Source: Agrostemma githago (taxonomy: Eukaryota > Streptophyta > Magnoliopsida > Caryophyllales > Caryophyllaceae). From it: 64,000 nucleotides of DNA. Positions 1 to 10,661 of this stretch are shown one piece after another; the first letter of the stretch is position 1, and each line of letters starts with the position of its first letter. The notes beneath the pieces were generated by a model. It was not told where the DNA came from. It ran no database searches and was given only the letters and a program-made list of their open reading frames with translations. Location: positions 4,254,586 through 4,318,585 of the forward strand of contig OY288243.1 in NCBI GenBank assembly GCA_958450325.1, in the 5' to 3' direction. The position numbers were made by a program, and so were the translations under genes.

Positions 1-2651
1 ACCAGAGTCATAGGATTATTATACAGCCTCCACACCTGTTTTGCCAACATAGCTTGGTTAAAAATCCGCATATCTCGGAAACCCAATCCTCCGTACCCCT
101 TCGAACGACAAAGCTTTTCCCAAGACATCCAATGAAGCTTTCTTTGTACATCCGAGGAACCCCACCAAAAACGGGCCATTGTCTTGTGCAGCTCGTCAAT
201 TGTACCCTCCGGGAAAGCAAAAATGCTCATCATGTATGTCGGGATCGCTTGGGCCACGGCCTTGATGAGAACTTCTTTACCGGGCTTGGATAGGAGTTTC
301 TCCTTCCAGCCATGGATTTTTTTCCACACCCGGTCCTTCAGTCCCGCAAAAATAGCTTTCTTCGAGCGTCCGATCATAGTAGGAAGACCAAGGTATTTTT
401 CATGCCTCGAAACCTCCCGAACTCCCATAACACTCCCAATCGCTCTTCTGGTATGACTAGAAACTTTTTTACTAAAAACTACCTCTGTCTTGGCGTAATT
501 TATTTTCTGTCCCGAAGCTCCTTCGTATTGGCTAATTAAATTAGCTATTTTGGAGCATTCTTCCAAGGTAGCTCTAGCAAATAGAATACTATCATCTGCA
601 AAAAAGAGATGGGAAATAACAGGTGCCCCCCGACAAATTCGTATCCCGTGCACCAGCCTGTCCCGTACCGCCTTCCTTATCAGCCATGAAAACGCATCTG
701 CACATATCAAGAACAAGTACGGCGAAATTGGGTCCCCCTGTCTCAATCCCCGACTAGGTGTGACACAACCCCTTAACTCGCCATTAATGACGAAAGCATG
801 CCTGACCGAATTAATGCAACCCATAATTTTTCCAACCCAAGCCTCCGTGAATCCCATGGTCTTCATCATAGCTTCCAAAAAATTCCACTCAACTCTATCA
901 TAAGCTTTACTCATGTCTAGCTTGAGCGCGATATTACCATTCCGCCCCTCCCCTCCTCTCTTCATTGCATGGAACACTTCAAAAGCAATAAGTGCGTTAT
1001 CTGTTATAAGTCGTCCCGGGGTAAAAGCACTTTGTTCCTCCGTAATGATTTTATTCATAAACGGTTTCATCCTATTAGCGAGTAATTTTGATATAATTTT
1101 GTAAATAACATTACACAAGCTAATTGGCCTGAAATCCGTCATTTTCCTTGGCTCCGACGTCTTGGGAATAAGGACAACTGACGTTTCATTCACAAATCCC
1201 AAATTCCCACCCTCGGTCCACCATTGGCGAACAAAGTTACAAATATCCGGGCCCACTATATCCCAATGCTTTTGATAGAACAGGGCATGCATACCATCGG
1301 GTCCAGGTGCTTTATTCGGGTGCATATCGAAGAGAGCACAACGAATTTCCTCATCATCCAATGGCTTAACGAGCTCGGCATTCATGGGCTCCGTAACCTT
1401 TGGCTCCACAGCACTCAGAACATTCTCTATCTCACAAACTCCTTGGGCTTTAAATAGATCACTGAAGTAGTTCGTGGCAATGTTAGCAATTTCCAGCTCA
1501 TTGGTGTGCCACTCACCTTCATTATCCTCAAGTCCTCTTATTTCATTTTTCTTTTTTCTTTGACTTGCCTTATAATGAAAGTATTTTGTGTTTCGGTCTC
1601 CATCCCTCAACTCGGTCTTCCGGGCCCTAGAGTACCAATAGGTCTCTTGTTGCCTACGTAGCTTATCCAGCTCCTGAACAAGACGATTACAGGCTTCCAA
1701 CATATCAGCAGAGGGATCTCGTTTTTGCCATTCTTCGAGCGCACATTCAGTCTCACGTATCCTTTTCTTCAGGTCACCAAAGGTCCTTTTTGCCCAACTG
1801 GATAAATCAAGTGCACATTTCCCCACTTTTTCATCAATCCTACCCACACCCACTTCTCCCCACGCCTTCTTTATCACATCGCGACAGCCCGCCTCCGAAA
1901 GCCATAATGCCTCAAAACGGAATCGTCTGCGCCATCCATGTCTACCTCGATATCCAATAGTGTCAATGATAATCGGGGCGTGATCAGAGGCATAGATAGG
2001 GAGGTGCCAAACCCGCGATTCCGGGAAAAACTGTTTCCACGTCATAGTAGCCACGGCTCGGTCAAGTCTTTCCCGTATCACTTGCCCAACAACCCTGCCT
2101 CTCTGCCATGTAAAAATATTACCCTCGTAGCCCATATCGTTAAGGTTGTTCTCGAGCAACGCATCACGGAACGCATTCATCTCTCTATCCCCTCGTACTA
2201 CTCCTCCATCTTTTTCATGCGAGCTCAAAATCTCGTTAAAATCACCAAAGACGATCCTTGGTGTCATATTATCATGGCAAAGTCGACGAAGAAGGTTCCA
2301 AGTCTTGTATTTCTCCGAAGCTCGCGGCCAACCATATACTCCGATGGCCTGCCAAGTCACGCCACGAACATCATCCTTAACCTTTATGCAAATATGTCGA
2401 CTATCATACGTAACCAAATCTGCTTCTATATTCCTCCACCACAAACCTATTCCTCCGGACCTCCCATTACTATTTACACACAAACCTTTATTAAAACCAC
2501 ATTTGAACTTAACTTTCTCTAACTCGCTCGCCTGAATCATCGTTTCCATAACGAAAACGATGTCTGGGCCCTCCCTCCAGCACCTATCTTGGAGGGTATT
2601 AACCGTCAGGGGATTGCCCAACCCCTGACAGTTCCAACTTAGAATTTTCAT
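1..2651 (-). CDS. LINE ORF2: endonuclease / reverse transcriptase, partial at left edge
   Basis: Reading the minus strand from the ATG at 2651-2649, about 883 codons stay open to the window edge with no stop. The start MKILSWNCQGLGNPLTV is characteristic of the APE-type endonuclease of plant L1 elements. Visible catalytic motifs are GDFNE (about residue 137) and SDHAPI (about residue 222). The reverse transcriptase follows, with RQGDPISPYLF and the palm motif FADDS (about residue 682). The protein nicks target DNA and reverse-transcribes element RNA at the nick. The C-terminal part lies outside the window. The start is well supported because it overlaps the ORF1 stop by four bases. A simple ORF caller needing a stop codon would miss this frame. 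Confidence 0.93.
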   Translation of the reverse strand, partial: MKILSWNCQGLGNPLTVNTLQDRCWREGPDIVFVMETMIQASELEKVKFKCGFNKGLCVNSNGRSGGIGLWWRNIEADLVTYDSRHICIKVKDDVRGVTWQAIGVYGWPRASEKYKTWNLLRRLCHDNMTPRIVFGDFNEILSSHEKDGGVVRGDREMNAFRDALLENNLNDMGYEGNIFTWQRGRVVGQVIRERLDRAVATMTWKQFFPESRVWHLPIYASDHAPIIIDTIGYRGRHGWRRRFRFEALWLSEAGCRDVIKKAWGEVGVGRIDEKVGKCALDLSSWAKRTFGDLKKRIRETECALEEWQKRDPSADMLEACNRLVQELDKLRRQQETYWYSRARKTELRDGDRNTKYFHYKASQRKKKNEIRGLEDNEGEWHTNELEIANIATNYFSDLFKAQGVCEIENVLSAVEPKVTEPMNAELVKPLDDEEIRCALFDMHPNKAPGPDGMHALFYQKHWDIVGPDICNFVRQWWTEGGNLGFVNETSVVLIPKTSEPRKMTDFRPISLCNVIYKIISKLLANRMKPFMNKIITEEQSAFTPGRLITDNALIAFEVFHAMKRGGEGRNGNIALKLDMSKAYDRVEWNFLEAMMKTMGFTEAWVGKIMGCINSVRHAFVINGELRGCVTPSRGLRQGDPISPYLFLICADAFSWLIRKAVRDRLVHGIRICRGAPVISHLFFADDSILFARATLEECSKIANLISQYEGASGQKINYAKTEVVFSKKVSSHTRRAIGSVMGVREVSRHEKYLGLPTMIGRSKKAIFAGLKDRVWKKIHGWKEKLLSKPGKEVLIKAVAQAIPTYMMSIFAFPEGTIDELHKTMARFWWGSSDVQRKLHWMSWEKLCRSKGYGGLGFRDMRIFNQAMLAKQVWRLYNNPMTL

Positions 2652-3955
2652 TGCTCTTCGCGGGGCTGTTCGACAACAGCCTCCGCTACTATCTGGTTTT
2701 GGACCAGTACCATATCAGAGTCACTCCTACCATACATTCGCTTGTGTACAACGTTCGTAGTCAGTTCGTGGTCTCCCTCCACGTCCCTGCTCCGTTTCCT
2801 CGTCAATACACTAGTCTCAGCCCCCAACAGAACTTCCTGCTCTCCCCCTGGGCATGTTGTCCCCTTTCTCACTGCCTTAAAAGGCTTAATTCTTCTTCCC
2901 TTACCCTCCTGGCCAGTTGACTCCTCACCGCTCACCATGATAACCTCATCCATATATTCCTCCTCCCACACCTTCTCACTCCCACTCCCCATCTCTCCCA
3001 AGCTCGAACTACTCTCCTTATTTTTTGTGATCTTGAAACCTGCCTCATCCGTATCCCTATTGCCTCCATCACCCCCCTTCTTTTTATTAAACACAGCAAT
3101 GGCTTGTAGCTTAGTGATCAGGTTGTTAACAACCTCTTCTTCTCTCTTTTTACTCTCTATATCAAGCTCTACATTCAACGACCTACCCCTAAGCCTGCCA
3201 GTTTCAGCCACGGTCTTAGTTGTCTTCCAAGGCGAGGCTCTCAAAGATTCACCATACCGTAGTTCTTCCTCCTCAAAAGGACCTTCCTCGCAATCTTTCT
3301 CGCCATGCCCTAGCACCCCACACCCATAACAAAATGTCGGAATCCGCTCATATTTCACAGGGAAAGTCACCCCCTCCCCCGATGGCATACGAATTTCAAT
3401 AGAGTTTTTGAGCGGTTTCCTAACATCATGTAGAATTCTCAATCGCACAGCTTTTTCAACTTCCGGCAGTGATGCTTTGTCAGCGGTAATAAATTGGCCA
3501 AGACTGTCACCCATGAACCGCAAATTTACATCATTTGCCCTCCCTCTAATAGGTAGATCATAGACCCTTACCCACAAGGGCACGTGGAATAACGGCGTAT
3601 CCGTTAATCTACTGTCCTTAACGGGATCATCAAAGCACCAGATATATTTATCAAAGTGCCATGGTTGACCGTATACAACCTTCATCTTATCCTTCTCGGA
3701 TTCAAAACGAAATAGGAAAATACGTTCTTTAGCATCAAGAATATTACCTATAATGGTACCTTTTACTTGCCACACTTTTGCCATGGTATCAATGGCCGCC
3801 CTAACGTTGATCGTCTTCGAGGACCATATTTTTCCAAGCAGCGTAAATTCCTCCTTTTTTGCCTCGTTCGAATCTCCTACGTCCCAAACATGCCCCTGTT
3901 GCATTCCGACAATCTCCTTCCCCTTAGATCGAACCGACTCTTGTGGATGGGCCAT
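2648..3955 (-). CDS. LINE ORF1 protein (DUF4283-like plus CCHC zinc knuckle)
   Basis: A 435-residue ORF1 protein of a plant L1-type LINE, expected to bind element RNA and form the ribonucleoprotein particle. The first ~200 residues resemble the DUF4283 region of plant LINE and zinc-knuckle proteins, with aromatic and basic patches such as QPWHFDKYIWCF near residues 97-108 and VPLWVRVYDLP near 125-135. A knuckle CYGCGVLGHGEKDC (C209, C212, H217, C222) follows. The remaining C-terminal half is acidic, charged and low in complexity. The ATG at 3955 is the first methionine of the frame, about 155 nt inside the presumed 5' end. The stop TGA (2650-2648) overlaps the ORF2 start in an ATGA. Function is inferred from family membership. 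Confidence 0.9.
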   Translation of the reverse strand: MAHPQESVRSKGKEIVGMQQGHVWDVGDSNEAKKEEFTLLGKIWSSKTINVRAAIDTMAKVWQVKGTIIGNILDAKERIFLFRFESEKDKMKVVYGQPWHFDKYIWCFDDPVKDSRLTDTPLFHVPLWVRVYDLPIRGRANDVNLRFMGDSLGQFITADKASLPEVEKAVRLRILHDVRKPLKNSIEIRMPSGEGVTFPVKYERIPTFCYGCGVLGHGEKDCEEGPFEEEELRYGESLRASPWKTTKTVAETGRLRGRSLNVELDIESKKREEEVVNNLITKLQAIAVFNKKKGGDGGNRDTDEAGFKITKNKESSSSLGEMGSGSEKVWEEEYMDEVIMVSGEESTGQEGKGRRIKPFKAVRKGTTCPGGEQEVLLGAETSVLTRKRSRDVEGDHELTTNVVHKRMYGRSDSDMVLVQNQIVAEAVVEQPREEQ

Positions 3956-4111
3956 GGAAATCTCTGCTCTCGCACTATCTTAATGATGAATACGAGGTAA
4001 TTTGAACGTGAATTGCAATCTTTTTCGTCCCCACAAAGGCGGAGAAACCGTCAATAAGAGGATGAAAGGGCAAAAACCCTAGGAAACTCTCACAGAAACC
4101 TAGAGAGACTT

Positions 4112-6119
4112 TTTGGTTAAATAAATTCTATTTAGCAAGTAACAAATTTGAAAACTTTTTATTGGTTACTCACTATTTCAAAGGATAAATTCAGTTAATA
4201 TCTCAACAGCTACTTGAAAGTCATCCACACAAATTTTCAATACTACCCGGCCCATGTGGTAATTGACATTGCAGTACACAGTCAAAAGCACTAATATAGG
4301 ATCACTGAATAACTTCTTGTGCATGTTAATAAATTTCTAATAAGACAGTGGGAGTGTACAACATAACATAACATAACATAATATTCACTTTGAAAATTAT
4401 CCATTTAACCTAACCACACTTAAAAGTGCAACAAATGACAAGGGAAGATCAAGAGCACCATGAAATGACAAGCCAAGAACACCCTGAAATGCAAGTATGT
4501 GAAGTTAATTTTATTTTTAATTTTACCAAGTCTTAGTTTCTCATGTTGATACTTTAATGAGTACTCTACATAATGATTTTAATCAAAAACACATTTTATT
4601 TTGTAGTATGTCAAATACATAAAGAATATCACTCATTTAAATGATGTTTTCGATGTTATCTAATAAATTTTATAGATGGCTAAAGAACAATGTTTTATGG
4701 TTTACTCATATAAATAATAAATTTTATATTGTATTTAATATTTATTTTAATCCAAGAGTTACTGTCGAATTAAATTACATAATATTATGTTGTGTCAATC
4801 ATGTATTCCGATTTGTATAGGAACGGAGAGATGACAGATTTTTTCGATAAAATAGCGTCCGGTGGTTGAGGTGTTGATAACTCGTGATGAAAATTATTAT
4901 TTTTGTTCGTAAATGCGAACTACGTTAAAAGTACGAAATAGATAGGTGACACCCTTACTATTGGCCTCAAGGTATTACGAGTTTACGACTAAAGAAAAAA
5001 AGTTACCTTATTCCAATCTCATGGCTAAGATTGACTCCACCAATATTTTGAAAAAAAAAAAAATTGACTAAACCTTTACGTTCATCATACGTGGTAAAAA
5101 CAACATTTGTTTCAAACTGCAATTCTTGTAAAGATGATTGAATGAGAAAAAAAACGTTTTTTAAAATATTTTGGAAATAAATATTATTACTATCATTTTT
5201 CAGGAAAAAATGAGAGTATTATGTATAACATGAAAAACATGAAAAATACGAAGATTCCACACGAATTATCTGTTTAAATTAAGCATATAAGTATTATTAA
5301 TATATTTTTTTATTAGTTATTGATGTAATTTAACCTTTATAGCGGATAAAGACATTAAAGTAATTCTTATCTTCTTGACTAAGAAATGAGTAATATACGT
5401 AGGGGTGAGCAAAACCGGAAATTCAATACGGTGTAAACCGTATCGAATATCCAGTTTATTTTTTTTTCCGATCCCATTTTTTCCGTATATCTAGAAACCG
5501 GATATCCATTTTTTTCTTCAAATATTTGATTTTCAGATATCAAATATCCGGTTTTATAGTTTCTTCTATTTTGTTTTTCTTCAAAAACAATTTTTTATTT
5601 TTAATTAAGATCACTTAATTGATTTTCAAGAACAAACACGTTAAATTTTATATAAATATAATACAAGAAAAATACATTGAAAATTAAAAAAATATGGTAA
5701 ATATATCTTACGTACAATCCTTCTCGCAAAATTGTACTCAGTACAAATCATCTTAGAATATCATAAATTTATTAATAGTTTAATAATTTGTTTTGTTTTT
5801 TTATCTTTAAGATACTGGTTAGGCAATTAGAATAATTTTGTGAGTTTTGAAATCTTAGTGTTTAATTCATACTCGTATAGACTCAGTGCAATTATGTATG
5901 ATATTTATAATAAATTTATTTTATAGCATATTTTATATTGCTCATAAACATTTCATAGAAAAAATAAAATGTATTCCATACTGCTCAATACAAGTGCATA
6001 ACTCATTACAAGCCCATAACTAAAGCAACCCCCGGTTTCACATGGACAAGGAGTCAAGATAATCATGGGTTTCCTTTGTAGATAAATGATTTAGTACTCT
6101 ATTTTCAAGGTGGAAACTT
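4112..6119. other. AT-rich spacer with one MITE end
   Basis: I see no gene. The sequence is AT-rich with homopolymer runs. At 5400 it has a hAT-style terminus, TAGGGGTGAGCA, followed by a stretch that repeats the words CCGGATATCC and GATATCAAATATCCGG to about 5560. I could not find the matching right terminus, so this looks like a truncated MITE. Confidence 0.5.
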
Positions 6120-6503
6120 GAGCTTGAAGGGGTACTCGGATGCAGATTTGAGTGATTTAGATGAACCTAATCGACCTTCATTCGGATATGCTTTTATCCT
6201 TGGTGAACGAGCAACATCTTGTGCAGTAAGATGCAAGACTTCAGGATCTCAAACATGTTCCAAAAGTTGTTGAAATGTTCAGAAACAATACAAGTGTTAT
6301 GTTAATTATCCAATTTTCCCATAATATGAAGTTCCATGCATGGTAATCCCAAGCATATTAAGAGAGGTTATCTTTTCATTTAAGACATTATAAAGATAGT
6401 CAGTAAATATATATCAACTAATAACAAGATTATGACTCATCCACTAACTAAACTTATAGCTAGAGATGTGTTTCGAGCTCCTGTTAGGAGCTTAGGTTTG
6501 TAA
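6120..6503 (+). pseudogene. Ty1-copia pol 3' remnant (RNase H tail)
   Basis: Translating the plus strand from about 6120 gives LKGYSDADLSDLDEPNRPSF followed by GYAFILG, resembling the copia RNase H motif 'GYSDADWAGD...STSGYVF'. After interrupted sequence, 6360-6503 reads as a degenerate copia C-terminus: KHIKRRYHFI, then MTHPLTKLIARDVF and VRSLGL. Stops and gaps separate the pieces, so this is an old pol fragment. I could not define an LTR to its right with confidence, although 6545-6715 begins TGTTATG and ends CACA. Confidence 0.7.
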
Positions 6504-6832
6504 AGGTTTTAGTTTTACACTTGTAATCTTCTAAGTTATAGACATGTTATGAGTAATGGACTTAATTGCACTATGAAATATTTTTTCTGTCTGTAAGAGT
6601 ATATAAATATTTATGGCCCTTCAACCATCGCTTAAGGTTTTTGGTTGAGTTAGTTCCATAACATTTTCTATGAAATGTTTATGAGCGAGCATATGTTGTA
6701 TCTGTCACAAAACAAAAGACCTGCCCTGTCGCTTATTTCTTTTTGCAATGGTGTTCCCGCCGCTAATGTCCCTTTTAAAATGACCTGCTAGTCGTGAGTT
6801 TGAAGTCAATAATGTTAACTTTATTAAGTAAG

Positions 6833-7151
6833 CAGGGGCGGACCTAGAGGGGGGCCCGGGGGGTCAAAGGCCCCCCAGTCCATTTAGAAATAAGTAAGTT
6901 TTAGTAAGACTAAATATCATTATATTAGTGGTGGTGCAATGGTTTAGGTATTTGTCTTTCCCACAAATGGGAGGAGTTCGAATCCCAATTAATGTCAATC
7001 ATGTAACCAACTTTACAACTATAAGCGTTTTTTTGACAAGTCTCATTGTTCATTATTATATAGAAAAAATATCGTAAAAATAGTTTTAAAATGCAAAAAA
7101 TGTCGGAAAAAAATAGTGCCCCCTAGCGAAAAAATCCTAGGTCCGCCACTG
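6833..7151. mobile_element. hAT-type MITE with internal tRNA-like sequence
   Basis: The termini CAGGGGCGGACCTAG (left) and CTAGGTCCGCCACTG (right) are inverted repeats differing at one position, and the element is 319 bp with no coding capacity. An 8-bp word TAAGTAAG abuts the left end; the same word lies three bases outside the right end, so the duplication is slightly imperfect. The termini and 8-bp duplication suggest a hAT-derived MITE. The right end is about 100 bp upstream of the LHT start codon. Confidence 0.75.
6932..6985 (+). repeat. tRNA-like A box / B box inside the MITE
   Basis: TGGTGCAATGG (6932-6942) resembles a pol III A box, and AGTTCGAATCC (6975-6985) matches the B-box consensus GGTTCGANTCC at all but one position. 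The spacing is that of a tRNA gene or tRNA-derived SINE. No full cloverleaf is formed, so this is a SINE-like promoter module rather than a tRNA gene. Confidence 0.55.
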
Positions 7152-7253
7152 TAGTAAGTAAGTATCTTTTAGCTAGACGGATTAGTTGTCATTCTTTTTT
7201 TTATCATAACTAGATTCTTACGAATTGCTAAGTTTGTTCAATTGAATTGCTAC

Positions 7254-9625
7254 ATGTGGCAGAGTAGTAACAGCAGTAGTAACAGAGAGGAAGGGCGTGA
7301 CATAAACAATTGGTTGCCAATAACTGCAGCAAGAAAGGCCAAGTGGTATTATTCTGCATTTCACAATGTAACTGCCATGGTTGGAGCAGGTATCCTAGGG
7401 CTGCCATATGCAATCGCTCAACTTGGTTGGTAATGTTCAATACAACCTTATTACTATTACTAATATAGTTGTACTGCTATAATGTTTCGTTTCTCCCGAT
7501 TATTTGTTTATCTTTGATTTTGACACATAAAAAAATCGAGGAGGGAGGAAGGGACTATATATTTGTAGGAAAACAAATGACGGGGAGAGGACAGAGACAT
7601 TTAATGAATAATAAGATGAGCATTAAAATGATAGGATTGGAGGGATGGCTGCAATGTTGATATCATGGGTGGTGACATATTATTCCTTGTGGCAATTAGT
7701 GGAGCTACACGAAGCAGTACCAGGCAAAAGATTTGACAGATACCCAGAACTAGGGATGCATGCTTTCGGCCCTACACTCGGCTACTGGATCGTCATGCCT
7801 CAGCAAACCATCGTCCAAGTCGCCATCAACATCGTCTACATGGTTACAGGAGGCAAGTCCTTGAAAAAAGCCTTCAACATTGCCTTTCCTCAACTACTCC
7901 CCAATGCACGAGCTACTTACTTCACCATCGTCTTCGCATTCCTGGAACTGCTCCTTTCCCAAGCTCCCAACTTCCATTCTTTGAAGATCGTGTCCTTCCT
8001 CGCTGCACTGATGTCAGTCGGGTACTCACTCATCGCCTGCATAGCATCCATACTCAAGGGAGTGGATAATCATCACAAGGTGGACTATGGAGTTCGATCT
8101 CACACCACTGCTGGGATAGTGTTTGATTGTTTCAACGGGTTGGGAACGATAGCATTTGCATTTGCTGGTCATAGTGTTGTGTTGGAGATTCAGGCGACGA
8201 TACCTTCGTCACCTGAGAAACCATCCAAGAAACCCATGTGGAAGGGCGCGGTGGTGGCTTATGTCATTGTCGCCATGTGTTATCTCTCTGTCGCTGTGTC
8301 GGGTTATTGGGCGTTTGGAAGTCAGGTTGAGGATGATGTTCTTGTTTCTCTTGAGAGGCCCCCTTGGATTATATCCGCTGCAAATTTCATGGTTTTCATT
8401 CATGTTGTCGGAAGCTATCAGGTAATTATATTACTCCCTCTAAATCCACTCTAATTTTTTCACTTTCAAACTTTTCTTATTCATCAAATATATTCTTTTT
8501 TCATTGATTATTTTGTTGTGATTTGAATTTTTGAACCTCATCTATCACGGATGCACCTGTTTGTAGGTATTTGCAATGCCAATGTATGATATGATTGAGT
8601 CGTACTTGATACAAAACCGCAAATTAACACCTGGACTAATGTTACGTTTAATTGGAAGAAGTACCTACGTAGGTATGATCATGTTCTTTTAATTTCTACC
8701 CAAATGAATGTTATATATATTTGACAAATCTGTGGAATTGTACTTTTATTTGTCGATCATAGTAACTTAAAATTTGAATGTGTTACGGTGTTTCAGTTTT
8801 CACGGCAATAGTTGGAATAATAGTTCCATTCTTTGGAGGGCTTCTTGGTTTCTTTGGAGGATTAGCTTTTGCTTCAACATCATTCTTTGTACGTATCTAT
8901 TACAGTACAATTCAAAATCATGTGTTTAATCCATTATTGTATATTGTATTGTATGTATGAACTTTATAGAGTAGTTTATATATATATATATATATCATTC
9001 ATCAAAATGGCTTGTTTTGCAACATACAGCTACCATGTATAATGTGGCTTATCATGCACAAACCGAGAGCATGGAGCTTTCATTGGACAGCATGTTGGGT
9101 ACGTAAATCGACTCCATCCCTATGATCTAACCTTAATAACTTTATACTACCTCCGTCCCACTAAGATTGTCCCGTTTCATTAAAATACTCCTCACATATA
9201 ATAGGGAAATGAGACAATCTTTTAGGGACGGAGAGAGTATTATTAAGTGCAAATATGACCTTAACAAAAATTGACCGGGTTCTGTATGTATGACCGACCT
9301 AAATCTTTTCAATTTCGAAATGAGTTGAACTTACTTAACTCACTCCCAATTTGATTTAAATTAAAGTTAAAGAGGTTTTCTTTTTTAAGACGAATGAAGT
9401 TAAAGAGATTTTCTTAAGTTATCCTTAAATCTAAACAATAACCGCATGAATGGAGTGGAGTGAATGATGGATGTAGGTGAAGTTATGATTTGAGAAAGTA
9501 TATATATATTGGTGTTATTATTTCAGGTATGCATAATTATTGGAGCAGTGATCACAGTTCTAGCACCAATTGGAGGATTACGAACAATCATTATTTCTGC
9601 AAAAACTTACAAGATGTTTTCTTAG
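7254..9625 (+). CDS. LHT: Lysine/histidine transporter-like amino acid permease (LHT family)
   Basis: A proton-coupled amino-acid permease of the plasma membrane (AAAP superfamily). Six exons join in frame: 7254-7429, 7635-8421, 8567-8672, 8797-8888, 9030-9098 and 9527-9625, all with GT-AG introns, giving 442 residues, close to the ~446 of Arabidopsis LHT1. Family signatures in order are WLPITAARKAKWYYSAFHNV and TAMVGAGILGLPYA near the N-terminus, PGKRFDRYPELG, YMVTGGKSLKKAF, VVLEIQATIPSSPEKPSK, and near the C-terminus VPFFGGLLGFFGG and APIGGLRTII. About ten hydrophobic segments are visible. The ATG at 7254 is chosen because it is the first in frame and gives a typical short hydrophilic N-terminus. 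Intron 4 has a TA microsatellite and intron 5 a Stowaway MITE. No lesions were seen. Which LHT paralogue it is cannot be decided here. Confidence 0.95.
9147..9237. mobile_element. Stowaway-type MITE in LHT intron 5
   Basis: A 91-bp element starting CTACCTCCGTCCC and ending GGGACGGAGAGAG, inverted repeats of the CTCCCTCCGTCCC type, flanked by TA on both sides (9145-9146 and 9238-9239). The size, termini and TA duplication fit Stowaway (Tc1/mariner-derived) MITEs. Confidence 0.85.
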
Positions 9626-10661
9626 TTATCCACTCCTTCGATAACGTATGTAGTAGTACCCCCCAGGCCCCGATGTTTACAATGTTTTTTTGAGTTGTAA
9701 CTGAGGGTGAAAAAAAATGTTTTAGAAGACCACGTTACGTGAAATATTGTCCACTGATAAAACTCTATTCAATTGAATGGAAGGTCAACATTTTATGGAC
9801 ATCCGAATTTAAAGCCCTTTATATTTTACAAATCTCTAGTAATGTAGTCTCTCTCCTTCTTTCGACATTTCCTTTTTAGGAAACTTCACTAAGATGTTTC
9901 ACTTTCCCTTTTAGTAAATATTTTGTGGTTCTTATTGCTTGTGACCCCACTTCCTTTTCTCTATCTTCATTTTCCTCCACATATATCCATTTTCTTAATT
10001 TCTTCCCACAATCAAATGTGGAACATCATAGAGAAGCGGAGGGAGTACTCCGTAATGACCGAAACATAACCTTTTCTTCTCAAGAAAAATAAAACCATAT
10101 TTAGAGCTCTATATATTTATAAAATCAACTTTTAAAGTTTCTAGTCGAAATTAACAACAATGACTCTTACCTAAATTTACTCTCACTTGTCAACTTTGAG
10201 AGCTCATATTTCTTCAGGTAAATCCTTAAAAAGATGCGAGTAGATCGATATGTAAAGAAGCAAGTCGATGATCTAAAAACTAATTCAATATTGCGATAAT
10301 ATTAATAAGCGACAAAGAAATCATAGATTCCAAGGACTGATATAATTTTTTTTTTTTTTTTTTTTTTGCCAGCCAAGAAAGAAAAGGAATATTAGATCTT
10401 GATATAATTAGAATTAGAAGAAGATACTAAGGTCATGTTCTTTTCAACTTTTTTTTCAATTCACTTCAAGTGCATCCAAGGAGGCTCATTTGTCTCAGTC
10501 AATTCAGCTCACTTTAGTTCAGCCTAATTTAGTAAAAAAGAACAGCGCCTACGTGAGATGAATGACAGAAACTGGGATGAATGGGCAATAAGTGATCACA
10601 CAAAATTGAGAAGAGAATATTTGCACTAGCTAGAAAAAAAAATAGGTACATTTTTGCCCAT
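9626..10661. other. Spacer between the convergent LHT and QTRT2 genes
   Basis: The two genes are convergent, so this stretch must hold both 3' UTRs. No further ORF is credible. Around 9841-10046 the ends TAGTCTCTCTCCTTCT and GAAGCGGAGGGAGTA are weakly inverted and may mark a diverged MITE of about 200 bp. A pure T run occurs near 10347-10368. Confidence 0.5.

Larger units (their letters stand above)
1..4111 (-). mobile_element. L1-type LINE, 5' portion (3' end outside window)
   Basis: A non-LTR retrotransposon read on the minus strand. From right to left it has a short 5' leader (about 3956-4111), ORF1 (2648-3955) and ORF2 (2651 to the left edge). The pair of an RNA-binding ORF1 with a CCHC knuckle and an ORF2 with APE-type endonuclease plus reverse transcriptase is typical of plant L1 elements. 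The 5' boundary near 4111 is an estimate, placed where the leader gives way to AT-rich spacer. The 3' end, poly(A) and target-site duplication lie beyond position 1. I saw no stop or frameshift in either ORF, so this copy may be young. Confidence 0.9.

Noticed and set aside
54..2535. Plus-strand frames of 60-194 codons opposite the LINE ORF2
   Set aside because: They are shadows of the continuous minus-strand endonuclease/RT frame, which carries the catalytic motifs.
2651..3983. Plus-strand frames opposite LINE ORF1, up to 195 codons
   Set aside because: Antisense to the clear CCHC-containing ORF1 and without recognisable features.
6932..6985. A genuine tRNA gene
   Set aside because: A and B boxes are present, but acceptor and anticodon stems do not form; the sequence sits within a MITE.
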